Shown here: positions 11,239 through 23,875 of the stretch, in pieces
Numbering within the stretch: the stretch's first letter is position 1
How the letters are laid out: every line of letters starts with the position of its first letter
From: Alopecurus myosuroides
Lineage: Eukaryota > Streptophyta > Magnoliopsida > Poales > Poaceae
Direction: 5' to 3'
Assembly: GCA_028641055.1 (NCBI GenBank)
Contig: CM054060.1
Location: forward strand, 300,951,835-301,015,834
Length of the DNA stretch: 64,000 bases
Notes under the pieces: model-generated
Database searches by the model: none
What the model saw: only the letters and a program-made list of their open reading frames with translations
Told to the model about the DNA's origin: nothing
Translations under genes and position numbers: made by a program

Positions 11239-11256
11239 TGGCGCCATTGCCATGGA
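11239..11256 (+). promoter_or_regulatory. Gyp-A primer-binding site
   Basis: TGGCGCCATTGCCATGGA, 11 bases after the LTR end. It differs at a few bases from the form TGGCGCCGTTGCCGGGGA seen intact in Gyp-B (30671-30688), the usual site of Athila-like elements. Confidence 0.8.
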
Positions 11257-11329
11257 GTGAAGTGGAATTGGTAAGAGAAACTTTTACTGTGAGTGTTGTT
11301 TTTATTTCTGTTTGTTGTTTTATTTCATT

Positions 11330-12550
11330 ATGGATAACACTTTTGATTCCCTGCTTAGAGGTACCACTACTATCACTGCTAGAGTAGTAGGTAACCCGTC
11401 ATCTGCTGAATTAGATCCTTATAAAATACCTATGAAAATTGTTGGACGTGTTAGGGATAACTTCTATTACGGTCATGGAACTGTCCATCCCGGTAATCAT
11501 TTTATCTTTATACATGAATTATGTGAGTTATTCAGGTGTGCAGGTATTACAATGGATCAAGTTAAAAGGAAATTATTTTCTTTATCACTGAAAGGAAGAG
11601 CCGCTAAATGGTTCAAATTACTGAAGAATGGTGAATCTATTGAATGGGAGGAAATTGTTCCTCTCTTTTATTCTAAATTTTATCCTCCAAGTGAGATTCA
11701 TAAAGACCAGAATCAAATCTTTAATTTCTGGCCTCATGATGGAGAGAGTATTTCCCAAGCGTGGGGGATAATGAAGTTATTAATGCTCAAATGTCTCGTT
11801 CATGAACTCTCGTGTAATATTGTTATCAATAATTTTTATGGAAGGCTTTCTCTTCATGATAAGGATTTATCGGATGTTTCTTTTTCTGGATCATTCACAC
11901 ATATGAAGGAAGAAGTTAAATGGGATCTTCTTGGTCGTATTCAGGAAAAAACTGAAGGATGGGAGAACGACAAAGGTAGAAAGTCAGGTATAAATTATGA
12001 TTATGAATGTATTAAATCTTTTATGGGAACCAATGATTTGTATGATGTTAGTGCTGTTTGTGGTCTTGATTCTCAAATCTATGCAAACTGTATTAAAGCT
12101 TTTGCCTCCTCTCTTGATATTCCTAAAAAGGATTATCATAAGTATCATGCACCTTATAAAGATATTGTTCCTGCTAGTAAGATAGAAGTGCATGCTGTTA
12201 ATCCTGCTGTTCCCGAGCCTTATATAGAAAAAATGACTTTCCCTGCTAAGGTGAAAGAACACTCTGTGGTGGCTAGTGTGGTTAATAAGAGTAATAAGAA
12301 ATCTATTGAACCTGATGAACAAATAACTGTTGAACCTGCTGTAGAAATAGTAAAAGATCTTGTTTGTGGAAACGTAGAGGATGAACACATTGTATTCTGT
12401 GAGGATGCTTCTAATATTGTTTCCCATCCTCATAGACCGAAGAAAAGTAGTGTTCCTGTGCTTTCTGTTAAGATTGGTGATCATTTCTATTATGGTTTGT
12501 GTGATATTGGTGCTAGTTCTAGTGCCATACCTTATGAGCTTTATAGATAA
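11330..12550 (+). pseudogene. gag: Gyp-A gag and start of protease
   Basis: The ATG at 11330 opens a frame of about 400 codons. The N-terminal half has the retrotransposon gag fold signature: SLKGRAAKWFKLLKNGES near 11580 and EEIVPLFYSKFYP near 11655. The later part is Lys/Glu rich without a clear zinc knuckle. The last 40 codons start the protease (VLSVKIGDHFYYGLCDIGAS) with the catalytic Asp in DIGAS near 12510. A TAA at 12548-12550 interrupts it, and the same frame continues from 12554. Gag would form the particle and bind the RNA genome. Confidence 0.85.
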
Positions 12551-12553
12551 ATT

Positions 12554-15500
12554 ATGCATGAAATTGGTTCTTGTGAGCTTGAAGATATTGATGTGGTTAT
12601 TCAGCTTGCTAATAGAGAAATTGTTTTTCCGATTGGTATTGTTAGAGATGTGGAAGTTTTAGGTGGTAAGACTAAATATCCCACTGATTTTCTAGTACTT
12701 GGTAAGGCTGCTAGTAAAACTTGTCCTATTATTTTTGGTCGACCTTTCTTGAACACTTGTGGTACTATTATAGATTGTAAAAGAGAGAATATTTTGACTG
12801 AATTTGATGGAAAATCTTATGAGTTCAATTTCTCCAAATTTGCTAGAACACCTTATGAATCTAAATTTCCTGATGAGAATTTTAAAGTTGAACAACTTGC
12901 TTCTATTTCTCTTGCTCCTAATAATGCTTTGCAGCAATATATGGAGGACCACGAGAGTGAGGTATTTATGGAAGAGAGAAATGAGATTGACGATGTTCTT
13001 CTTTGTCAACCAGTGATACTGAAACATAATTTACATGTGGAAGACTTGGGTACCACATTGCCACCCAAGGAGGATCTTGTGTTTGATTTAAAACCTTTGC
13101 CTGATGATCTTAAATATGCTTATATTTATGATAAGAAAATATATCCTGTTATTATTAGTGCTAAACTTTTAGGTGAAGAAGAGGAAAGATTATTGGGAAT
13201 TCTAAAGAAACACCCTGGAGCTATTGGATATACTCTCGATGATTTGAAAGGAATTTCTGCTACTATATTTCAGCATGCTATTAATATTGAACCTGATGCA
13301 AAGCCAGTAGTTGAACATCAATGCCGTTTAATTCCTAAGATGAAGAAAGTGGTAAGAAATGAGGTATTAAAACTTCTTGATGCTAGTATTATTTTTCCTA
13401 TTGCTGATAGTAGATGGGTGAGCCATGTGCATTGTGTCCCGAAGAAGGGAGGAATGACTGTTGTGCCTAATGAAAACAATAAGGTCATTCCAAAAGAGTA
13501 GTAGTTGGTTATATAATGTGCATTGATTTTAGAAAGGTTAATAAAGTTACTAAGAAAGATCATTATCCTTTACCCTTTATTGATCAAATGCTTGAGAGGT
13601 TGTCTAAGAAAACTCATTTTTTGCTTTCTTGATGGTTATTCTGGGTTTTCTCAAATTGCTGTTAGGAAGCAAGTTCAAGAGAAAACAACCTTTACTTGTC
13701 CTTATGGTTCTTATGCTTCTAGATGTATGCCTTTTGGTTTGTGTAATGCTCCTGCTACTTTTCAAAGATGCATGTCTGCTATTTTTCACGGTTTTTGTGA
13801 AGAAATTGTGGAAGTATTCATAGACGATTTCTCCGTCTATGGAACTTATTTTGATAATTGTTTGCACAACCTTGATAAAGTTTTGCAGAGATGTGAGGAA
13901 ACTAATCTCGTTCTTAATTGGGAGAAATTCCACTTTATGGTTAATGAAGGAATTGTTCTTGGACATAAAATTTCTGAAAGATGTATTGAAGTTGACAGAG
14001 CTAAAGTGGAAGCCATAGAGAAAATGCCCTGTCCTAGAGATGTTAAAGGTATTCGTAGTGTTCTTGGTCACGCTGGTTTTTATAGGAGGTTTATTAAAGA
14101 TTTCTCTAAAATATCAAAGCCTCTTACTAATCTTCTTCAAAAAGATGTACCATTTGTTTTTGATGATGATTGTAAGGAAGCTTTTGAAACTTTAAAGAAG
14201 GCTTTAACTACTGCTCCTATTGTTCAACCACCTGATTGGAATTTACCTTTTGAAATTATGTTCGATGCTAGTGATTTTGTTGTAGGTGCTGTTCTTGGAC
14301 AGCGCGTAGATAAGAAGTTGAATGTTATTCATTATGCTTGTAAGACTCTTGATGTTGCTCAAAAGAATTATGCTACTACTGAAAAAGAGTTCTTAGCTTT
14401 GGTTTTTGCATGTGATAAGTTTAGGCCTTACATTGTTGACTCAAAGGTTACTATTCATACTGATCATGCTACTATTAGATACCTTATGGAAAAGAAAGAT
14501 GCTAAGCCTAGGCTTATTAGATGGGTGTTGCTTTTACAAGACTTTGATTTGCATATTGTGGATAGGAAGGATGCTGAAAATCCTGTTGCTGATAACTTGT
14601 CTAGATTGGAAAACATTACTTTTGACCCTATTCCTGTTAATGATAGTTTTCCAAATGAACAGTTGGCTGCAATAAAGCTAAAACCCCAAGATAGTCCATG
14701 GTATGCTGATTATGCTAACTTTATTGTTTCAAAGTATTTGCCTCCGACATTTACAGCTCAACAAAGAAGAAAATTCTTCTATGATTTGAGGCATTATTTT
14801 TGGGATGACCCACATTTATATAAAGAAGGAGTAGATGGTATTATGAGAAGATGTGTTCCAGATCATGAACAACATGGAATATTGAAGAAGAGCCATGGTA
14901 GTGCTTATGGAGGACATCACGCTGGAGATAGAACCGCACAGAAGGTTCTACAATCAGGTTTCTATTGGCCTACTCTCTTTAAAGATGCACGTAAATTTAT
15001 TTTATCTTATGATGAATGTCAAAGAGTAGGAAATATTTCTAGACGTAATGAAATGCCTATGAGTTATTCTCTTGTTATTGAACCTTTTGACTGTTTGGGA
15101 TTTGACTTTACGGGTAATTTTCCTCCTTTTAATGGTTATACTCACATTCTTGTTGCTGTTGATTATGTCACTAAGTGGGTAGAAGCTATACCTACAAAAA
15201 GTGCTGATGGTGATACCTCTTTAAAAATGCTTAAATATGTTATTTTTCCTAGGTTTGGTGTGCCTAGATATCTTATGACTGATGGAGGTTCTCATTTTAT
15301 TTATGGTGGTTTTAGAAAAACCCTAGCTAAATATGATGTTAATCATAGAATTGCGTCAGCTTATCATCCTCAAACCAGTGGGCAAGTAGAATTACCAAAA
15401 AGAGAAATTAAACCTATCTTGCAAAAGACTGTTAAATAAATCTAGGAAGAATTGGTCAGATAAGTTGAATGATGCTTTATGGGCTTATAGAACTGCTTAT

Positions 15501-16021
15501 AAAAATCCTATGGTTATGGTTTATGGAAAAGCTTGTCACTTGCCCTTAGAATTAGAACACAGAGCTTATTGGGCAGTGAAATAATTAAATAAAAATTTAA
15601 ACTTGCTGGTAAGAAAAGAATGCTTGATTTGAATCATTTAGATGAATGGAGATGTGAAGCTTATGAAAATGCGAAGCTCTTTAAGGAGAAAGTTAGACAA
15701 TGGCATGATAAAAGAATCCTTAAAAGAGAGTTTCATGTTGGTGAGAAAGTTCTATTGTATCGTTCTCGTCTCAGAATTTTTGCAGGAAAATTACTCTCCA
15801 GATGGGACAAACCTTATATTATTGAAGAAGTGTGTCGTTCGGGTGCAATAAAAATTGTTTCCCTCAAAGATAACACTACTTAAGTGGTAAATGGGCAAAG
15901 ACTCAAACATTATATTTCTTGGGATTCCTATGATGAAGATGTTGATGTTATTCAAGTAATGACTCCGGAGAAGTTCATTGGAGGGAAGATTCCAGAATCT
16001 GTAGAGTTATTTTTGGAATAG
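12554..16021 (+). pseudogene. pol: Gyp-A pol: protease end, RT, RNase H, integrase (broken)
   Basis: The protease end has TCPIIFGRPFL near 12720. RT starts near 13260 and has [16 protein letters not shown] (about 13728) and the catalytic FIDDFSVYG (13817 onward). RNase H has [14 protein letters not shown] (14260) and [11 protein letters not shown] (14457). The integrase zinc finger has lost its first Cys (YDEC for CDEC, near 15010). The core acidic residues are in [17 protein letters not shown] and SGQVEL (15096-15390). The end (NGQRLKHYISWDSYD) runs to TAG 16019-16021. Breaks: frameshifts near 13497 and 13617 that cancel each other, TAA 15437-15439, further damage in 15440-15619, and TAA 15881-15883. 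Confidence 0.88.
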
Positions 16022-16940
16022 GTAACAGTTCTGTTAAGAAAAAGTTCGCGGATTACCTTGCAAGTTATAATTTATTGATTTTTGGAAAATATGGAAAATA
16101 CCGAGCCGAAGAGGAGTTGGAGATGGTGCCCGGAGGCACCACACCACCTGGTGGCGCGGGCCCACCCTATCGTGTGGGTGCCCCAGAGCCCCTCTCCGAC
16201 TTGTTTTCGACCTGGACTTTCCTTTTGTTACGTATATTTTTTCTATAACCCCCCGGACCCCCTGAGGTCCGTATATCGTTTTCTCGTCGTGTTTCTTTAT
16301 CGATTTGTTTGTGCGAAGATTTGGTTTTAGTTTTAGAAGCACCATGGTATCCACCAACAACAACAAGGGGAAAGGACCGAAGGAAGATCTGTATGGCTGG
16401 GATTCACCGTCTAACAAGCACGCAAACCAAACTGAACTCAATACGGAGGTGATCGTATGCTTATGTTCGCAATGAAAGATTTGAAGAAATCAATTGATAA
16501 GCTCATCGAGAAGGATTGACGACCACTACCGAAGAATTGATTCGTCATTGGTAATGGCATCCCCTTGGCTTGTTCCAAGCTTGGGGGAGTGCCACGGTAT
16601 CACATCTATGTCTTTCACCTTTTTACCTTTTTAGTAGAGTCATATCATGAGTAGAGGAAACATCATATATGATGGTTTGCCGTATGGAAGTGTCACTCCC
16701 TAGTTGGTTATCGTTGTATCCCTTGGTTTGAGTTACCGTTATGAAATATTAATGAGAAGTTTAATCATCTACTTATTCTACTTTATTTTAGTTTGCAATT
16801 TTTTTATGTGATTGATCTTGTTATTAGTATTGGTATCAATTTTGGAGCTTCAAGATAATCTAGTTGGTTTTGACAAACTTAGCATTGGTCAGTAGCAACA
16901 ATACGTCGAGACTTAAGTATAAAATAGGGAGTTGCATGTA
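16022..16940 (+). other. Gyp-A post-pol noncoding region with polypurine-like tract
   Basis: AT-rich sequence after pol. It contains a GC-rich block (16135-16260) resembling LTR or leader sequence of related elements, and CCAAGCTTGGGGGAG near 16575-16589, a tract commonly found after pol in Athila-like grass elements. I could not place the start of the 3' LTR. It may lie here, interrupted by Cop-E, or just after Cop-E. Confidence 0.6.
16344..16519 (+). pseudogene. Small post-pol reading frame in Gyp-A
   Basis: The ATG at 16344 opens 43 codons starting MVSTNNNKGKGPKEDLYGWD. A shift near 16458 would lead into MKDLKKSIDKLIEKD, ending in TGA at 16517-16519. It is basic, then a short amphipathic helix. 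I recognise no domain. It could be the remnant of a short family-specific frame or chance. Confidence 0.3.
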
Positions 16941-16945
16941 GATAT
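16941..16945. repeat. Target site duplication of Cop-E, left copy (GATAT)
   Basis: GATAT directly precedes the TG of the Cop-E 5' LTR and is repeated at 26917-26921 directly after the CA of its 3' LTR. This fixes both ends of the insertion. Confidence 0.93.
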
Positions 16946-19348
16946 TGAAAGAGCATGGTTCCCCATGTGTGGTTTTGGTAATTGATGACAATCACTATGG
17001 ACTAATGGTTGCATTGAGCTATACTTGTAGAGTTTGTCCATAGGCAATGCTTGATGTCCATGTGTTGGATTCAAGATAATCAAGTGGTGACCAAGGTGCT
17101 GTTCATGTGAATATCACAAGTTTGTTCATGAGAGAGTTGAGCATATTGCAAGTATGTCTTGAAGAATAATATTGTGTGAACATTCATCTTTACCTTCAAG
17201 ACATCATTATTATGAAGAGAGAAGAAAAGATACAAGGTTGATCAAGGCAAAGTGCTAAGCGATGGTTAATATTGATCAACTCACAAAGCAAGAAGATGTA
17301 CCATGTGGGATCATGGTATGGTAAGTAATTGTTCATATAGCTTTGTGTTCTAACACATTATATGTGTGTGTGGTATATCTATGTGGGGTTACATATCTTT
17401 CCATGAGCTTGCATCAAAAGGAAGATTTCATATAGTCCATGGTGGATCACGTCAAGTTGTGGTCGTCATCAAGTTCAAGAAGTGCAAGTTCAAGGGGAGC
17501 ATATCAAAGACATCACATGCTTGAAGCTTTCCACTCTTTTTGAGATAATGTCCAAGTGAAGATTTACTTAAAAGAGCCTCTCCCATAGTGGTGTATGGGG
17601 GAGCAATCTTTGTGTCTATACCGAGCAAAGCGAAATTAAGAAAGGTGTTCCATCTTGAGGAGGTCAACATCTTCATCATCTAGCTCAAGTGGAATGCTCA
17701 AGTCAAAGGTATGATCTTTATAGGTTTTCTATTTTACCGGTCTCATAGCATTAGGAGGGATACCGGGTTATAGGATAGATAACCGTCCTATCAAGAGGGG
17801 CTCTCATATTAGCAACTTGATCGCATCACTCAGAGAGAGCTCAAACCTTTTCATACTTGGCATCATATTTCTTGGTTCTTATTTGTGTTTTCCCCATGTT
17901 TGGTTTTAGAGCTTGTCGTGTGTTTGAATACAAGCTCAAGTTCATCAAAAACGGGTTTCACATGAAAAACTTATTGTGTTTTTTATATTGGTGGTTTAAC
18001 CGATTGTTCCTTTATAGAGAGGTCAAACCTTTCATCATTTGGTTTTATTCTCCAATGATTTACTATGATTTCTCTTTGAATAATATTGTAGTGCTCGTTA
18101 TTGCGATTTCAACGAGCCCAAGATCATCAAAATCGGAGTCCGGATGCAAAAGATATCACGCTTTTAGTGAAGGTGTTTTTCTGGAAACAGAAAGGCTGGC
18201 CAGGCCGGGCTCCAGGCTGGGTGGTTCTGTTAGGTGGCCGGCCTGGAGGCCGGCCCGGAGGCCGGGGACGCGCATAATGGCCCCAACGGACTGATTTGGG
18301 GGGCTTATATAAGGGGTCTTCTTCCCCAATGGTTCCCCACCTTTTAGGCAAGTTTTCCCCCACCATTGTTGACCTTTTGGAGCATGCTATCTCTCTATTC
18401 CTCCATGATTCTTGCCTCCAATTAGTGAAAAGAGAGAGGATATCTAGATCTACTATTTCACCAATCCATCTCTCCTCTTAGTGAGGGGAAGTCTTTGGAT
18501 CTAGATCTTGTGGTTTCATTTGTTGAGTTCTTCCTTGTTCTTCCTCCCTTCTCCCTCCATAGCATTTGTTGCTTTGGTGGGATTTGAGAGTGAAGGCTTT
18601 GAGAACTTCTTGTGTTCTTGCCATTGCATAGGTTGCATCGGTTTGAGTTCTCTACGAGGATTCGTTCGAGTGAAAGGTTGAGAAGCTTGTTACTCTTGGG
18701 TTCTTGGAGTGCCCATGAGCTTGTCCTCTTGGGTACTTGGAGTGTCCTAGACGGTTTTTGTTGTCTCAGAGTTTTGGTAGCTCTGGACCTTGTTGTCCCG
18801 GAGTTTTGGTGGCTTGGGACCTTGTTGCTATCTCGGAGTTTTGGTGGCTCGCGGGATATTGTTGGGAGCCTCCAATTGTGTTGTGTAGATTGCCCCAACC
18901 TTGTACGGGATCGGTGACCGCCCTCAAAGGTCCCATAGTGGATCGTGGCACTCCTTATTGGTGGAGGCACAAGGAGAATTAGGTGAGACATTGGGCGCTT
19001 GGAGTCATTGTGAATCCACACCTCTCCAACGGAGATTAGCTTCCATTGGGAAGTGAACTTCGGGATAAATCATCGTCTCCTCATCTCTCGGTTATTTCTA
19101 TACTCGATCTCTTTACTTATGCAATTTACTTTGTGATAGCCATCGAGCTTGAAGTAAAATATCTTGCTATCACATAGTTGCTTGAATTTTTTAGCATAAG
19201 TTGTTGGTGCACATAGGTGAACCTAGTTTGTTTAGGTTTTGGCTTGATAAATTAAACGCTAGTTTTATTCCGCATTTATTCAAGCCTTAATCGTAATTAT
19301 TTTTAAATTCCTATTCACCCCCTTCTAGGCGACATCCGTGTCCTTTCA
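16946..19348 (+). repeat. Cop-E 5' LTR
   Basis: 2,403 bp, from TGAAAGAGCATGGTTCC to GTGTCCTTTCA. The part from about 17514 onward aligns with 25094-26916. It includes a segment of repeated GGAGTTTTGGTGGCTC-like phrases (18770-18860) that is kept in the 3' copy. The GC-rich block at 18180-18300 and AGGCAAGTTTTCCCCCACC near 18348 are also shared. Confidence 0.9.
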
Positions 19349-19350
19349 AT

Positions 19351-19363
19351 TGGTATCAGAGCC
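19351..19363 (+). promoter_or_regulatory. Cop-E primer-binding site
   Basis: TGGTATCAGAGCC, two bases after the LTR end. This is a perfect match to the standard Copia site complementary to initiator tRNA-Met. Confidence 0.92.
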
Positions 19364-19403
19364 GGGTCTCTCTTCATAGGGTTTCACAACCTAGAGAGTA
19401 AAG

Positions 19404-21706
19404 ATGTCGGCTAGGGGATTAGTGCATAATGACACTTTTATATTCAACGGCACAAATTATAATACCTTGAAAATTAGTATGCTTAATATTTTTAAGGACA
19501 TGGGGTCCAAATATAGAGAAAATTGTAGATATGGTTTTTTATACTCCAACGGGTATTGATTGCTCTTTAGAGGATAATAAAAACTCATATATCAATACTC
19601 AAGCTACTAATGTGTTTTTCAAATATTTGAGCATTGTAGTTCTTGAGTCAACTAGGCCATCTTGGAAAGCTCATGAGATATGGACCAAGCTTCAAGATAA
19701 ATATGATGTGTCCAAAAGTTATGGGGATGATTATTATCCTTCCACCTCCGGGCGTGATGAGTTCTCAACTTCTTCTACTTCACCAACATGTGGCAAGGCA
19801 CAACATAATGATATGGTGAGTAGTGACAAAAATTGCAATCTTGATAGTAAGCTTATTGTTGACGATTCTTCATCTCTATCTTATTGCAATACTTTGTCTA
19901 TGGACTTAAACACATGTAGCACCCAAAATGATTTACATGCTTGTGTTGATAGTCCATGCATATCATGTAGAAATTCCTTGACTAAATCTTATAATGATAT
20001 GTTTGATACATCTTGTTGCCATAGTAAAAATGGTTGTATTTCCTCTATTACTTGTGTTGCTAAGCATGTAGAAGAAACTCAACATTCCATGGAACAAGAT
20101 TTGGATTTAAGTGGTGCTTCAAGTAATGGTTCATCATCATCTACCATATCTCACTTTTTCTTTATGGCTGAATGTTCAAAGGTAGCTCCTAATTTGAACA
20201 CCAATGTATCTAGTGATGATGATGATGATGATTATGATGGTGATGATGATGATGATGATAATGACAATGATTCGTTAATGGAGAAAGGTAAATGATGCTT
20301 GTGCCAATTTCCTAGAAATCATTAGAGCATTTGATAGGCGCAATATCGCCATTAAGGATTTGGAAGCATGCATTGATGCGTGTTATAGCCGCGAGCGTGA
20401 TTATTCCAATGAAATTGCAAAACTAGAGGAAGATCTTGTGGAAGAACAAACCACCAATGAATCTCTTGAATAGACTTTTACTCTAGAGTTATCAAAAGTA
20501 AAGGACTCTCATGATAGAAATCTTGAGGTGGTTAATTGTCTTAAAACTAAAAATGATGAGCTAAAAGTCGCACATACTCAACTTAAAGCTTCATATTCAA
20601 AAGGGCTTGCCAAGTTGCCTTCTCCTGTTTCTATTAATAATGATGCTTGTGTTACTAACTCTATTTCTTGTGAAGCATCTACATTGAAGGAGAATGTTGA
20701 GCTAAGGGCTCAACTTGAGTTGCCAACTAGCAATTATGTGAAATTGGAAGAATGTCATGAAAAGCTCTCAAGCTATCATGAGGATCTTTTAGTCTCACAT
20801 GATAAGCTAAAGTTATCTCATGAGACTATTACTACCAAGGTGATATCTTGTGAGCCTCATGTGTACATTAGCACAAACTCTACTCAAATTTCTATTTTGC
20901 CTCGTGCTAGTCCTATTAATTCATTCACTCATAATATCGCTACATCTTGTGATGAATTGCTTTCCATGCCTTGTTGCTCTAACAGTGAATCATCTACTTC
21001 CTCTATTACTTGTGTTGCTACTAACCATGTAGAGGAAATAAAAGAGCTCAAGGTCCAAGTCGCTTCTTTGAATAAAGACTTGGAAAAGTGTTATGGGAAG
21101 TCCGTACTTGACAACATGTTGAGTGTGCAAAGATTACCCAATGACAAGAGTGGGCTTGAATTCAACTCCTATAATAACGAGAAGTCCAATATCAAGAAGA
21201 ATCATACAATCAACAATAACAAGGGCCAAGAACAAGTCAAGAATTCGTCCAAGATTATTTGCTTCAAGTGCAAGGTTGAAGGGCACCATGTTAGGTCTTG
21301 CCCATTAAAGAAGAAGCCTCTTAGTGAGAAGCAACAAGGGAAGCGACCACAAGTTCAATCTCATGCTCAACCTCAAGATGAAGAAAGGCCTCTTCCCAAT
21401 AAGAATCAAGTTAGAACTCCTCAAGTTGAGAAATAAACTAATAAGAAAGGAGGAAGCCGATGTTGCTACTTATGCCGTGAAAAGGGCCACTTCGCTTCGT
21501 CATGCACTAATGGTACCTTATCCAACCCTATCATTATTGATGATGTTTATTCCCTTCGGAAGGATAATGTTGGAAATGTGTTTGCCAAATATGTTGGCAC
21601 TCAAAGTGGTGTCAAGAAACGAACCATTTGGGTTGCCAAGCCTATTGTGACTAACCTCTTAGGACCCAACTTGGTTGGGACCAACAAGCTAAAACTTGAT
21701 CAATAG
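19404..21706 (+). pseudogene. gag: Cop-E gag (broken), two zinc knuckles, no pol
   Basis: The ATG at 19404 begins MSARGLVHNDTFIFNGTNY, a Copia gag start. After a frameshift near 19515 the frame keeps a short gag core ending AHEIWTKLQDKYDVSK, then low-complexity Ser/Asn/Cys-rich sequence. A run of Asp codons from a GAT repeat lies at 20213-20270. A coiled coil (about 20340-20840 and 21035-21100) is followed by a CCHC knuckle (CFKCKVEGHHVRSC, 21261-21302) and, after TAA 21434-21436, a second knuckle (CYLCREKGHFASSC, 21465-21506). The frame stops at 21704-21706, where related autonomous elements would continue into protease. Other breaks are a shift near 20290 and TAG near 20471. Only the front half of the usual gag core is present, so Gag itself may be internally deleted. 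Confidence 0.78.
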
Positions 21707-23822
21707 GTGTTGTTGGAGGACATTGGAGATTTGGCTATCTTATGAAAAATTAAGGGATCTTTATCAATTATATTTACTCAAGCCAAGTCATTTGTATCAT
21801 CATATATCTATCTCATATCCAATGTGTCTCCTTGCGGTAACTTGTATTTAAATTATATACATTGAAAGTTGCTTGCACCTTGCATGTGTTATTTTTGTAA
21901 CTAGCATGCGTTTGTATATGGTGTGCTTACTAATTACCTATCTCGAGTAATCTAGTATGTGTTTATTAGTTTGCACTCCATGTACTTGTTTGTTTTGTGT
22001 TGAGCCTTTATTGCAATTTATGATTAATTTAGTCGCCTCTTTTGAGAGATTAATGAACTATCTCATTTTGGGGGAGTGATGTGCTTTGCCACCTCACAAT
22101 CCTAAAATATATGTACATGAGGTATATCACTTATTATTAACGTGACAAGATTATATAATCTCCATGTGGTATTTCATTCTCATGAGAAATTCAAATTTTA
22201 CAATGTTCACTAATTATCTATTATTTGATTTCACTTGCCTCTTGTTGAAAAGAAATGGATTATCACATTATGGGGGAGTAATAATCTATATGCATATTAC
22301 AATCCTAAAAAATGTGAACATGTGAGGTAATGCCACTTAGAATTGATATTCTAAATTATCTTGTTACTACGTGGCATGATTAGCTTAAACAAGTTCCATA
22401 CTTTCTTAAATGAGTTTTTGTATCTCATATTTTGCTGTCTTTAATTTGAGAGAGTTTCTTCGTGCGGTGTTCCTCAAATGTGCACTAGTATGTATTATTT
22501 GGGAACCGGTTACTTCAAGATATATTAAGCATTGCTTTGCATGATCATTTGACTAGTAGAAGCCACCAAGAATCTCTATGTAAGCATGGTAATTAACTAA
22601 TATCCTTTTCCATAAGCTTTTGTGTTTGAACATGATCATGAATATTTTTGCAATATGCCACCGAAAAGTAACACCATACCCTCCTTGTCCTTGGACAAGT
22701 GACAGCCATATTTGTGGTAGAAGTTATTGATAATATTTACATTGTTCTTTGCTTCCATTTGTATTATCGATGAGAAATTGTTTTGTATGAACTCCCATTG
22801 TCTTCCTTGACTCTTGAATATCTATGTGTTATAATCAAACAAAATTCTAGTGTAATGGTTGTAAGAAAAGCGATGATCTCCTTACAGTGCTTTTGTATTA
22901 AAATGCAAACATCTAGATAATGCACAAGTCATGGGAGAGCTATATTACTTCCTTTAGAACACTATATTTTCAATAGGATCTCTTGCCACTTAATGAAAGT
23001 TTCTATTGTATGCGCGTGGAGAGTGATGATCCCATTTGTGTTCAAAATTCAAAAATCATGCATAGATCATGGGGGAGCTATCATATATTCTTTTTGAACA
23101 CTAGTTATCATCAATTGATATTAGATCTTTTTAAATTGGTATTTTAATCAATATCTTGCGTGTGTGTGGAAGGCACAACTTTTCTTTTTTATTACTTTGT
23201 GTCATCATAAAAAGTGTAGAGGGCTTGGTTATCTCATTCCTTGTTTTGCATTCTATTGATTTGAATGAGATAAGTCTTTGAGCATATTTTATATAGTCAT
23301 CTTCTATGCTCATTTGTTTTGCTTTGATGCCCTCAATTGGTATTAATTGGAGTTTGATATCTCACTCATAGATATTTGCTTCAATTGACAACTCTTGGAA
23401 TTTTACATGGTTCATTTGATGTCTATTGGGATCTCAATATTTTACTCCTTGATGCATTTTTATTTAGTATCCCCCAAGTGATAAGTATTTCCTTTGGTAT
23501 TTTATTTTTACATGGTATATTTTCTAATTTGTATCTTATCAATCATGAGTTGATTTTGTTTGGTTCTGATTGGTATCTCCTTTCATGTGTTGACGTGGAC
23601 CTTTGATATAATTTGGACAACCTTTATGCCGTGTCATGCCTTTGTGTGCATATCTTGGTTTACTAGGTGTTTTGTCCAAATTACATCGCTTTTGGTTCTT
23701 GAGAGTGATTGCATGCATAATTACTAATATATATGTTATGGCATGTTTATCTTCCTTGATCCAATATTTATATAGGATAATATCCATCAATCCTAAATTG
23801 GCTAAGATGTTCATGATATTCA

Positions 23823-23875
<53 letters not shown>

